From Sphingomonas sp. UV9 (lineage in GTDB: Bacteria > Pseudomonadota > Alphaproteobacteria > Sphingomonadales > Sphingomonadaceae), in contig NZ_SCIN01000002.1 in assembly GCF_004101245.1 (NCBI RefSeq), positions 124,001 through 188,000 on the forward strand: DNA of 64,000 nt. The letters run 5' to 3'. The notes below the pieces were generated by a model, which had not been told where the DNA came from, ran no database searches, and saw only the letters and a list, made by a program, of their open reading frames with translations. Position 1 is the first letter of the stretch. Each line of letters begins with the position of its first letter. Below are positions 1-7,569 of this stretch, in pieces. The position numbers were made by a program, and so were the translations under genes.

Positions 1-1
1 C

Positions 2-61
2 TACCGCGACGACGAGATCGGAGCGGCGTTCGACGCGCTTGCCGCTGGATTGAAGAAGTAG
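2..61 (+). CDS. C-terminal tail of a protein starting upstream of the window
   Basis: An open frame enters from the left edge and ends in TAG. Only 19 codons are visible (ending DALAAGLKK), too few to assign a family. About 80 bp separate it from the next gene on the same strand. Confidence 0.5.
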   Translation, partial: YRDDEIGAAFDALAAGLKK

Positions 62-139
62 GGCCGGACCACGTCGGCCCGTCGCGAAGGCGCGAAGCGA
101 GGGGAAAAGGGTTCCCCCGCGTGCCCGCGGAGAAGACCA

Positions 140-793
140 GTGGAGATCATCATAAGCGCCGCCGACCCGGCGGCAACCGCCGAGCTCGTTGCGCGCGCGA
201 CTTACGGGAAGTCGTTCGCGCCGCCATGCCGCCGCCATCCCGGTCGCTGGCGCGGAGGTCCCGGCAACGGCATCAGCATCGTCGCCGTGGGCCCGGAGAT
301 GCCGCCCGAAGGTGTCTATCTGGCATTGCCCGAAGGCCGCCTGGCCCGGCTGCCAGAACTGTCGCCGGTCGGGGACGGTACATGGCGAGTCCTCGTCGCC
401 GGTACCTCCATTCCCTGCGCGCCCAGCCTCCCGGACGTCCGATTGCGAGCCGACGCGGGTAAGGAATACTACGTCGAGCCGCTGCTCGAGCAACGAGCGG
501 CCAGGATCAGGGACGTCATGGAGCGGCTCGGCGTCGCAAACGCACGCGCCGTCGGACCGGCCTTCGTCAACGAGTTCATCGACGCGTCCCGACGCACCGA
601 CCACGGCTTCCTTCTGGTAGTCGACGGGCACGAAGACACGGACCTGCGCACGCTCGACGTGATCCTCGCCGAAGGCGACGCCGGCGACCGCATGCGCGCG
701 CGGCTGTCGCATGGAATGGACGATCGAGCGATCGCCGCCATGGAACAGGACGCCTGGTGGCTCGACGAGGTGCTGACCGGGCAAGGGCGCTAG
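140..793 (+). CDS. Hypothetical protein, 217 aa
   Basis: I do not recognise this protein. It has no signal peptide or membrane segment, an arginine- and glycine-rich stretch near residues 30-45, and an acidic helical C-terminus with two adjacent tryptophans. The start is GTG at 140, chosen because a GGAGAAG ribosome site lies 7 bases upstream. It converges on the exonuclease-like gene at 790-1509, and the two genes share the palindrome CTAG as overlapping stop codons, so no terminator separates them. A role linked to the neighbouring minus-strand operon is possible but unsupported. Confidence 0.6.
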   Translation: MEIIISAADPAATAELVARATYGKSFAPPCRRHPGRWRGGPGNGISIVAVGPEMPPEGVYLALPEGRLARLPELSPVGDGTWRVLVAGTSIPCAPSLPDVRLRADAGKEYYVEPLLEQRAARIRDVMERLGVANARAVGPAFVNEFIDASRRTDHGFLLVVDGHEDTDLRTLDVILAEGDAGDRMRARLSHGMDDRAIAAMEQDAWWLDEVLTGQGR

Positions 794-1509
794 ATCCCGG
801 CGGCCCGGGCTATCTCGAGTCCCTGCCGGGCGATCGGTCGCAGATGATTGCCGCCACCGCTGGGGGATAGCAGGAATGCCGCCAAGTCACGCCAGCACAG
901 GGCAAGCCATTGCGAATCGCGCCGGCGCAGCGCCTCCAGGTGCAGGAACGCGAGGGCGGTGCGTACGACGTCGAACGAGCCCTTCACCTCGAGCGGGTCG
1001 ATCCGACGCCCACGCCCGCCAGGCTGCAGCCCGGCGACGATGCCGAGAGAGGCGCTGAGGTCGGTGAGCGATGGACCGATCGGCGAACCGCGCCTGGCCG
1101 TCCGCAGCATCGTGTCGACGTGGCGTTCGCGGCCAATGTCCTGCCAGCGCTGGATTTCAGGGCAGTCGTGCATCCACCGCGCCATGCAGCGCCGAAGGCA
1201 CAGCGGCAGGTCATGCGACACGCCATTGTGCGTCACGAGCAGGCCGCACTCGCCAAGGTCGGTGAGGGCCGCTTCGATCAGCGACAGGATCGAGCGTTCG
1301 TCATCGGTGGTCAGACCGACCAGTGAAGCGTCGGAGATCCCACCGTCACCTAGCGAGAAGCCGAGCAGCGATACCGAGGCGATCTCCTGCAGCAGGGCAC
1401 GTTCGATCGACGCGCCGCCCCTGTTGTCCGGCAGAAGCGCGAGCGCCTCTCGGGACAGCCGGGACTCGAGGTCCAGAACGAGTACGCGAATCGCGGACCC
1501 GTCCGTCAC
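790..1509 (-). CDS. DEDD-type 3'-5' exonuclease-like protein, 239 aa
   Basis: The N-terminus has a beta strand ending in the acidic pair of the exonuclease I motif (VLVLDLES). A central THNGVSHDLP resembles the Exo II motif with its aspartate, followed by SLTDLSASLGI. A late aspartate in GSFDVVRT could supply the Exo III residue. This order is that of RNase H-fold DEDD exonucleases; the lack of an obvious catalytic His or Tyr leaves the subclass open. The start is GTG at 1509, which overlaps the upstream gene's stop as GTGA, so this is the last gene of a coupled seven-gene operon. Substrate (DNA or RNA) is unknown. Confidence 0.6.
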   Translation of the reverse strand: MTDGSAIRVLVLDLESRLSREALALLPDNRGGASIERALLQEIASVSLLGFSLGDGGISDASLVGLTTDDERSILSLIEAALTDLGECGLLVTHNGVSHDLPLCLRRCMARWMHDCPEIQRWQDIGRERHVDTMLRTARRGSPIGPSLTDLSASLGIVAGLQPGGRGRRIDPLEVKGSFDVVRTALAFLHLEALRRRDSQWLALCWRDLAAFLLSPSGGGNHLRPIARQGLEIARAAGI

Positions 1510-2246
1510 AGCGCGAACTCCCGCAGCGCGCGCACGACCGCATGCAGATGCTCCGCGCTTTCGCTCGCCCATTCAAGCGGAGTCAGATCGTCGAGGGTCG
1601 AGGAGGGGCGGATAAGCCACGCGACGACCGCGGGCCAGGTGCGGTGCCGGTCGGACAGGAGGTCGAGCATCTCGACCGTCAGGCGCGCACGATCGTGCTG
1701 CGCCGGCGTCATGCTTCCGGCCGGCCGGCCGGTGCGGTAGATGAGCCATTGGCCGATATTCAGCCCCAGAAGGCCCTCGACCTCGCCACCAAGCAGCCCG
1801 GCATCGTCGACGTGGGACATGAGCCGGTCGACAACGAGCTTGATGTCGGTCGCCGCCGCCATCTTCCCGGAGTCGTCGGGCGACGGAGTACTCGAGATGC
1901 TGACACGTTGGCCGGGAGACCCACCGTCAGCGGCAAGCGTCACGATGCTTTCGTACTCCGACGTCCTGTCGCGGGAGCCGGCGTCGCCCACTCCCTCACG
2001 CCAAGGCCCATCGCCCGGCGATCCAACGCATTCGACGGAGTGGTCGTAGTCGCCGGCATGGGAGCTGCGATCACTAAGCGAGCATGGCCGGTCCGACATT
2101 AGGGACGACTTGTCGTTTCCGTAGACGCTGACTTCCCGGCCGGCGATAGAAGCGCCGTCGTGGATGCGCGGTACGGCGGGCACGTGCTTGGTCCCGGTCA
2201 TGCCGACGACGATTTTCGGTGCGGCGCAGTTGGGTTTGCGAACCAT
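1506..2246 (-). CDS. Two-part protein: diverged N-terminal module plus antitoxin-like C-terminus, 246 aa
   Basis: Residues 1-115 align almost without gaps to the N-terminus of the protein at 3741-4547: MxRKP start, VY at 41-42, D at 52 and P at 54, DR at 59-60, then GPW and YE. The last 60 residues (WPAVVAWL, then LTPLEW and a closing helix) resemble the toxin-binding domain of MbcA/ParS/Xre antitoxins (DUF2384), but this is a by-eye match. The middle is serine- and glycine-rich and probably disordered. AAGGAGA lies just upstream of the ATG. It sits sixth in the operon and overlaps the exonuclease-like gene by GTGA. Confidence 0.55.
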   Translation of the reverse strand: MVRKPNCAAPKIVVGMTGTKHVPAVPRIHDGASIAGREVSVYGNDKSSLMSDRPCSLSDRSSHAGDYDHSVECVGSPGDGPWREGVGDAGSRDRTSEYESIVTLAADGGSPGQRVSISSTPSPDDSGKMAAATDIKLVVDRLMSHVDDAGLLGGEVEGLLGLNIGQWLIYRTGRPAGSMTPAQHDRARLTVEMLDLLSDRHRTWPAVVAWLIRPSSTLDDLTPLEWASESAEHLHAVVRALREFAL

Positions 2247-2272
2247 AGTCTCTCTCCTTCAGTAGCGGGGGT

Positions 2273-2965
2273 CTAGAAGTTGTCGACGGAGCGGGACGCG
2301 GCCGGCGCTCCGAGCCCACCTTCGAACCGGGGCAGTTCGAACCTGACGAGTGGAACCCGGAACGACAGGATCGAGGATCCGGCCTGCGCGTCGGAGTCGA
2401 CACGCAACACCCGGCACGGATATTCGGTAAACAGGGGGTGGTCGATGAGCTTGCGAAGGGGGCGCCCGGGCATGGCGATCGCCAGCGTCTCCGGAAGCGG
2501 TTCGCGCAGCGTCAGCGTCGCGGTCGTCCCGAACGCACTGAGCAGACAGGGGCCGATCGCCGCGGTGAAAGCCAACATCCCGGAGAACGGACGAACTGCG
2601 AAACCCCCAAGGGGATCGTCGACCGGGCGGATGATCACGCCGGGATCGCAGAATGCGCGGCGGAAGCGCCGTTCCTCGTGAAGGTTGGTCGAGCCCCTAC
2701 GGATCGGGCGAAGTTGCGATACCCGCAGACGGTTCGGGGGGAAGTCGTAGAGCGGCGTGCGGGGCCAGCTCTCGGGCGGACGGGCCTGCGAAACAGCCGC
2801 GGCGATGGATATGCCTTCCATGGCCGCCAGGCCCAGCAGAAGCGGAGACGCACGTCGGACAGTGGCGTGCAGATGCTGAAGGAAAAGGTGGGTTCGCTCC
2901 GCCTCAACCCTTTCGATGAACTCGGCGATGCGGCCGTCAATCGCCACGGCATCGACCGGCGCCAT
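2273..2965 (-). CDS. Hypothetical protein, 230 aa
   Basis: Not recognised. It begins MAPVDAVAIDG, has a helical first third, and then a strand-rich half with many prolines and aromatic residues (LYDFPPNRLRVSQLRPI, GFAVRPFSG, FTEYPCRVLRV). No signal peptide or transmembrane helix. I set the start at the ATG at 2965, which shares one base with the stop of the upstream gene (TGATG). A longer frame extends to 3463, but that part lies antisense-like inside the upstream gene. It is the fifth gene of the operon. Confidence 0.55.
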   Translation of the reverse strand: MAPVDAVAIDGRIAEFIERVEAERTHLFLQHLHATVRRASPLLLGLAAMEGISIAAAVSQARPPESWPRTPLYDFPPNRLRVSQLRPIRRGSTNLHEERRFRRAFCDPGVIIRPVDDPLGGFAVRPFSGMLAFTAAIGPCLLSAFGTTATLTLREPLPETLAIAMPGRPLRKLIDHPLFTEYPCRVLRVDSDAQAGSSILSFRVPLVRFELPRFEGGLGAPAASRSVDNF

Positions 2966-3738
2966 CACCGCACCGCCTTGGCAGTCATGAGGGCGAGGAA
3001 GTGCTGGGTAAGGGCGGGCGCCCCCCTCGAGTAGGCGAGCGCACCCCAGTCGTCCCAACGATCGACGTGCTCGGCCAGCCAGCCGAAGAAGTCGTCGCGG
3101 TCGTGATCGTCTGCGAACGACTGCGACCACGTGACCCGGCGCGTGGGCATGCGTGCGCCGAGCCCGAGACCGGTCAACGTGACGAGATGCAGCTGCTGCA
3201 CCTGCTCTCGCGCGAACACATGGCGGCGATGGGCCACACCGCGTTCCAAAGCCGCGAGCGACACCTGCCGGGCGTCGTCCGATGCCCGGAGCTCCGGATG
3301 TCTGATCGCTTCGATGATCGACCGCAGTGGCATGTCGATCCAGCCCGGCTCGCTGGTCGCCTGCAACATCAGCATGACGGAGCGACCAAGATCGGACAGC
3401 GGCGCCTCCAACGGCGTTGCGCCGGTCCCATCTTTGGTCATTCCGATGGAGGACAGCCAGCACATGTAGAAACGCCAGAACTCCATGTCTCCGGCGAACA
3501 GATCGAGCCTGTTTTCCGTGCCGCTAGACCAGCGCTGGTCGACAGCCGTCAGCACACGGAGCAGCAGCTCGTGCTGCTCCTGGAAGAAGTGGATCTCGGG
3601 AAAGCGCATCGCGCCCTGCCAGAAGGCATCGCGGACGCTACGCCACTGGCGGCCATCCTCGTCCTCGAGAACGCGACCGTTCGCGCGTAGCCACCAGCCC
3701 CAGGGAGCGGACGCGCCGCGATTCGTGCGCCACGGCAT
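2965..3738 (-). CDS. Hypothetical protein, 257 aa
   Basis: Not recognised. The sequence is mostly helical and rich in Trp (WGWWLRANGR near the start, FFGWLAEHVDRWDDWGAL near the end), with no membrane segment or known catalytic motif. It is tightly coupled: its ATG lies 2 bp after the stop of the 268-aa gene upstream, and its stop overlaps the start of the 230-aa gene downstream. This spacing argues for co-translation and possibly a complex among the unknown operon products. Confidence 0.55.
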   Translation of the reverse strand: MPWRTNRGASAPWGWWLRANGRVLEDEDGRQWRSVRDAFWQGAMRFPEIHFFQEQHELLLRVLTAVDQRWSSGTENRLDLFAGDMEFWRFYMCWLSSIGMTKDGTGATPLEAPLSDLGRSVMLMLQATSEPGWIDMPLRSIIEAIRHPELRASDDARQVSLAALERGVAHRRHVFAREQVQQLHLVTLTGLGLGARMPTRRVTWSQSFADDHDRDDFFGWLAEHVDRWDDWGALAYSRGAPALTQHFLALMTAKAVR

Positions 3739-3740
3739 GA

Positions 3741-4547
3741 TCAGCTCGCCCGGTCAGGGTCGAGACCGATCGGCGGCAGCGGCGGCCCCTGACGTCCCGG
3801 GATCGACACCCCGTCCTCGATCGCACGGAGCTGGGCCGCAAGATTCAGGATCTCGTTGCAGACATATCCGTCGTCCCGGTACTCGCCGCCAACTTCGTGG
3901 GCGAGGAACCGGCCGGTACGGGCATTGCGTCCCGGAACGACGTCGTACGCATGGTTACACTCGAACCCGAACCACCAGGCGTGAGGTTCCTCGACGCGGT
4001 ACCCCGTCGCGTGGACCGTCGGCTCGTGCCGCGCGACCCGGGCCACGTGGCAGATGCGGTGCGCCTCGACCTCGATGCGTCGTTCGGGGGAGGGGCCGTC
4101 TTGGCAGATCCGCGCGTAGGTCAGGCCGCCATGCACCTCGATGCCGATGTCTGGTGGCACGGCCTTCGCATCGAAGCCATGGAGCGGATGCGACGGCGGC
4201 ACGCCAACATATCCGTCAAGATATCCGCCTTCGGTCGCGCGCATCATTATGCACTCGTAACCCGACGCCTCGTCGCGCCACGCGACCTTGTCAGCTTCGG
4301 CGAGCCACGGCCCTTCGCCTTTCGGCTTGGCACCCTCTACGAAGTAGATCTCGTCGGCCTGAATGACGCGATCACGCGTCATGTACGGCTGGTCGACCAC
4401 GAGGGTCGTTCCCCGATCGCGGTAGACGCGGATGTCCGGTCTGGCCATCCTGGCGATCTGACCGGCGCTCGGGACGACGGCTACGCGCCCGCTCGCCGTT
4501 TCGACGGTGATCTCCTGTGGCGTGGTGTAGGTTGGTTTTCGGGCCAT
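3741..4547 (-). CDS. Hypothetical protein sharing an N-terminal module with the 246-aa gene, 268 aa
   Basis: The N-terminal 115 residues are the better-conserved copy of a module also present at 1506-2246 (see that entry). The rest contains HGGLTYARICQ, a run of His and Cys residues around positions 165-175, and HAWWFGFECNHAYDVVPG. This Cys/His content could bind metal, but no standard zinc-finger spacing is present. It has a strong ribosome site, AAGGAGA, 6 bases before ATG. A 250-bp space separates it from the exonuclease gene upstream. Confidence 0.6.
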   Translation of the reverse strand: MARKPTYTTPQEITVETASGRVAVVPSAGQIARMARPDIRVYRDRGTTLVVDQPYMTRDRVIQADEIYFVEGAKPKGEGPWLAEADKVAWRDEASGYECIMMRATEGGYLDGYVGVPPSHPLHGFDAKAVPPDIGIEVHGGLTYARICQDGPSPERRIEVEAHRICHVARVARHEPTVHATGYRVEEPHAWWFGFECNHAYDVVPGRNARTGRFLAHEVGGEYRDDGYVCNEILNLAAQLRAIEDGVSIPGRQGPPLPPIGLDPDRAS

Positions 4548-4796
4548 GGACGCTCTCCTTCGGGGCTGGGGATTCGATTTCCTCGTCCGATGGGGAGGGG
4601 CGGCGTCGTTCCAGCCGCCACCTCGCCATCGGATCCGTCATGATCGCCGCGCCCCAGCGTCGCCGAGGCGCGGCGTCATAATGTCCCGCCCGTCGTCTCG
4701 ATCGTCTTCCTCCGCATGTCCGTCCTCCTTTCCGTCAGTTGATGTTCGGTGTGTCGGTGTCGGCGACGCGACGACGCGGAGCCGTTGCGGATACCG

Positions 4797-5678
4797 TCAC
4801 AGGAAGCGCGTGCGTGCGGTCACCCGTTCGAGATCCGGGCATATCGCCTTCGGATTGGCGTCCATCGAGTAGACGTGGCCTGCGAGCCAGAACTGCTCCT
4901 CCACGAGGCGGGCGTCCTCGATCTCGCGCCACCACACCTTGTCGTCGGAGGACCAGCGGTAGCCGCGCCCCTTGAGCAGATCCTTGACGCCGAAGTCGGC
5001 CCCTTTGGCTCGGACGATCCAGCCCGGCTGCGCACCGCGTTCGATCATCTCGGCGAGCGCGGTGCGATCGTCGGAATCACGATGGCGAAGGATCTGGATC
5101 ATCGCATCGACGTCGGCGGACGCGCGGTGACCGCAGTGATAGTAGCCGGCCTGGACAAGCAGGTATCCGAGGACCTTGCCGTCGAAGCTCCTGGCCTTCC
5201 AATCGACCTGGGACATCGAGCAGCACCAGTTCAGGCCGCGAGCGCCGGGCAGGCGGTTTTCCACCCAGCGGCGATCAAAAAGGCTGTTGTGCGCCACGAC
5301 GAAGCTGGCTGAGCGGAGCAGTCGGGTCGCCGCCTCCTCGTCGATCTCGCGCCCCTCGAGAACGGCGCCGGTGATCCCGGTGAGTGCCTGGATCTCGGGC
5401 GTGAGCGGCTCGCCCGGATCCTCGTGCCACTCGTGCGCCTCGTCGATGTCCGTGATGACACCGTTGCGGTCGTACCGGAAACGCCGAAGCGCCAGTTCGA
5501 TGATCTTGCCCGTGTTCGCGTCGAGGCCCGTCGTCTCGACGTCGATGGCGACGCCCACGTAAGAGCCCGGGCCGTCGCCCTCGCCAGTCGAACCCTCCCG
5601 CATCCGTAGCGGATGCAGTACGCGCACGACTCCGTCTTCGACCGCGGCGTCGCGGTCGACTGCAAGCTGATTGCTCAT
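4797..5678 (-). CDS. DnaQ-like DEDDh 3'-5' exonuclease with C-terminal extension, 293 aa
   Basis: The exonuclease core spans about residues 40-195. Exo I is AIDVETTGL with D46 and E48, Exo II is AHNSLFDRRW with D135, and Exo III is HRASADVDA with H184 and D189, giving a complete DEDDh set. This fold removes 3' nucleotides from DNA or RNA. Residues 200-293 form an extra domain containing GADFGVKDLLKGRGYRWSSD and WWREI, seen behind stand-alone exonucleases of phages and plasmids. GAAGGA precedes the ATG. It is the second gene of the minus-strand operon; the last gene is another exonuclease-like protein. Confidence 0.85.
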   Translation of the reverse strand: MSNQLAVDRDAAVEDGVVRVLHPLRMREGSTGEGDGPGSYVGVAIDVETTGLDANTGKIIELALRRFRYDRNGVITDIDEAHEWHEDPGEPLTPEIQALTGITGAVLEGREIDEEAATRLLRSASFVVAHNSLFDRRWVENRLPGARGLNWCCSMSQVDWKARSFDGKVLGYLLVQAGYYHCGHRASADVDAMIQILRHRDSDDRTALAEMIERGAQPGWIVRAKGADFGVKDLLKGRGYRWSSDDKVWWREIEDARLVEEQFWLAGHVYSMDANPKAICPDLERVTARTRFL

Positions 5679-5742
5679 CTGATGTTCCTTCAGCGGTCCA
5701 GTCGGCCAGTGTTTCCGGCGGCGGACCTGCTCGAGAGTGGCG

Positions 5743-6507
5743 TCAGGCCTGGATGCTCTGGTGGATGTTGACCTCGAAGGTCTTGGCGCCCGGCGATGCG
5801 CAGTCGCGCTGCATCTGGCGGATCACCTCGATGACCGCCGCCGGCACCAGTGCGATCACGAGCGGCGAAGCCTCGTGGAGTCCGAGACGGATCTCCGCCA
5901 CTTCCGCCAACTCGGCACCGAGGCTGCGCGATAGCCGCTTACGCACCTCGACCGCACTGCGCGCGACCGATGCGTGGAACGCCTGGAACATGGTGTTGTC
6001 CCGCGTGTCGCAGATCGTCGCCGTGTACAGACGCAACCTGGTCGCGCGACTGGCGCGGCCACGGGCCGGGTTGCCGATGCCTCGCGGTCGATCGCCGTAC
6101 AGATATTCAGCCTCGCGCTCGTCGAAGTCGTCGTCATCCTCCGCCATCAGCGCGTCGATCGCCGCGCGCTCCACGTCCAAGCCGAGACCGAGACCGTGTA
6201 CCAGGATGCCGCGCAGGCAGGCATCGCGACTGAGGCACGCGTCGATCGCGGTGGCGCCGTCGAACACCTGTCTCGGCGCCAGCATCCACGACATGGGATC
6301 ATGCTTCACGGACTCCCGCTCGAACCGGCCAGCGGTCTCCGATGCCACCAGCGCCACGCGACAGATCGCGCGACGGGTTGTCACGACGATCTGATCGTCA
6401 GGGGAGTCCGCGTCGAGCGGATCGAGCAGGGCGGCGGTCCGCCCCTCCTCGAACTGCGTGGCGCCGAGCTTTGTCGACGGTACGGTCTGGGCAACGATCA
6501 CGTTCAT
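5743..6507 (-). CDS. Hypothetical protein, first gene of the exonuclease operon, 254 aa
   Basis: Not recognised. It starts MNVIVAQTVPSTKLGATQFEEG and carries an acidic patch (EDDDDFDERE, about residue 125). A basic stretch follows (GRASRATRLRLY), then a helical C-terminal third ending HQSIQA. No signal peptide or membrane span. GGAG lies 8 bases before the ATG. As first gene, its leader holds the 24-bp near-perfect palindrome at 6596-6619, so it should report the regulation of the whole operon. Confidence 0.6.
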   Translation of the reverse strand: MNVIVAQTVPSTKLGATQFEEGRTAALLDPLDADSPDDQIVVTTRRAICRVALVASETAGRFERESVKHDPMSWMLAPRQVFDGATAIDACLSRDACLRGILVHGLGLGLDVERAAIDALMAEDDDDFDEREAEYLYGDRPRGIGNPARGRASRATRLRLYTATICDTRDNTMFQAFHASVARSAVEVRKRLSRSLGAELAEVAEIRLGLHEASPLVIALVPAAVIEVIRQMQRDCASPGAKTFEVNIHQSIQA

Positions 6508-6595
6508 AACAGTGCTCCACTACCGCCACGTTCCCTCTTGCCGTCACAGGCGGATTTGCGCCGGCAACAGTCATATAGACCACATCGATCGTCAT

Positions 6596-6619
6596 TACAA
6601 CACTTCGCGAAGCGTTGTA
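6596..6619. promoter_or_regulatory. 24-bp near-perfect palindrome, operator of the exonuclease operon
   Basis: The arms are TACAACACTTCG and CGAAGCGTTGTA; they pair at 11 of 12 positions. The site lies 88 bp upstream of the first operon gene. Its right-hand part matches the site at 7039-7055, in front of the ArsR-type regulator, at 14 of 17 positions, which suggests one regulator binds both. Confidence 0.6.
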
Positions 6620-7038
6620 GCGTATTCGTGTCGCTCGTTCTGCCGCCAATGCGTGTAAGCAGTCCGGCGGCGTGGGATTTCGGGCGGACGGCCGACGTGA
6701 TTTCGAACCGGGCGAAGTCGGTATTGGATCGGAGGGACAGATGGGGGGAACGAAGCTGTCCCGCTCATACCGCTCGGTCCGCCTTGCGACAGTGTACCGT
6801 CGCAGCCGGGACGGGCGATCCCAACAGACCTGACCTGAGAACCCTCCCGTCCATTCGATCTGCTACGGTACGGCGCATACCCGCCAGTCTTCTATGGTGT
6901 GGACGGGAGGAGACAACCTCCCTCGTTCTAAGGCTCCGATCGGCATATCGTCCCCATCGACCGCCTCGTCCCCACCGGGGGTGTGAAGGTGCAGGCAGCA
7001 GAGATCATGATGCATGGGAAGGAACCTAATTGCGATGA

Positions 7039-7055
7039 TTCGCGAAACTATGTAG
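7039..7055. promoter_or_regulatory. Second copy of the operator motif, upstream of the ArsR-type gene
   Basis: TTCGCGAAACTATGTAG here compares with TTCGCGAAGCGTTGTAG at 6604-6620. It lies 82 bp before the ArsR-type start codon, and the adjoining ACTATGTAGT is itself a partial inverted repeat. This fits autoregulation by the ArsR-type protein. Confidence 0.5.
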
Positions 7056-7136
7056 TGTTACCACTTCGGTAAGGACGTCTGCGTGAACCCTCTTGAAGGG
7101 GGAGCCAGTTCGCTTATCAGTGAAGGAGTGGAAAAT

Positions 7137-7415
7137 ATGAAGGCCATGCAGGTGATGTCCGCGCTCTCCCAGGCGACGCGCTTCGACGTCTACACCAGGC
7201 TGGTCGAAGCATTGCCCGCAGGCGTAGCATCCGGGGACCTCGCCGCCACGACGAAGTCCGCGCCAAGCGCAATGAGTGCGCACCTGGCGATCCTCTCGCG
7301 CGCAGGGCTCGTCGCGTCCGAGAAGATCGGCAAGACGGTGATCTACAGCGCCGTCACCGCCCCGGTGGCCGAACTTTCCGATCTGCTGGTCTCCAAATTC
7401 ACGCGAAACAGTTGA
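7137..7415 (+). CDS. ArsR-family winged-helix regulator, 92 aa
   Basis: Short protein with the ArsR layout: an opening helix with LSQATRFDVYTRLVEALPAG, a recognition region TTKSAPSAMSAHLAILSRAGLV, and a beta-wing with KIGKTVIYSA. No cysteine cluster for metal binding is present, so it is not an arsenic-type sensor. The ATG at 7137 was chosen over a GTG further upstream because GAAGGAG precedes it. It is divergent from the exonuclease operon, and both share an operator motif, so it is probably the repressor of that operon and of itself. Confidence 0.85.
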   Translation: MKAMQVMSALSQATRFDVYTRLVEALPAGVASGDLAATTKSAPSAMSAHLAILSRAGLVASEKIGKTVIYSAVTAPVAELSDLLVSKFTRNS

Positions 7416-7569
7416 GCACGATGGTGTATGACTGGACCGGGATCGGAGCGGAGGACGAACCATCCTTCAAGATGAACGAAACCGTTCGGGTGGTCGTGGC
7501 GCGCCCTTGACCGGTCGCAGGATCGATCGCGGGCGGTTCCCATGCCTTCGGAGGCCGGGATAGCGGCAA

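Larger units (their letters stand above)
6508..7136. other. Divergent control region between the exonuclease operon and the ArsR-type gene
   Basis: 629 bp with no convincing gene. It holds the two related operator-like sites listed separately and must contain both promoters. A small hairpin-like TTACC-ACTTC-GGTAA lies about 80 bp before the ArsR start. The middle 400 bp show nothing I can assign. Confidence 0.6.

Noticed and set aside
2966..3463. N-terminal extension of the 230-aa gene
   Set aside because: It lies wholly inside the 257-aa gene in another frame, and a coupled ATG at 2965 is available.
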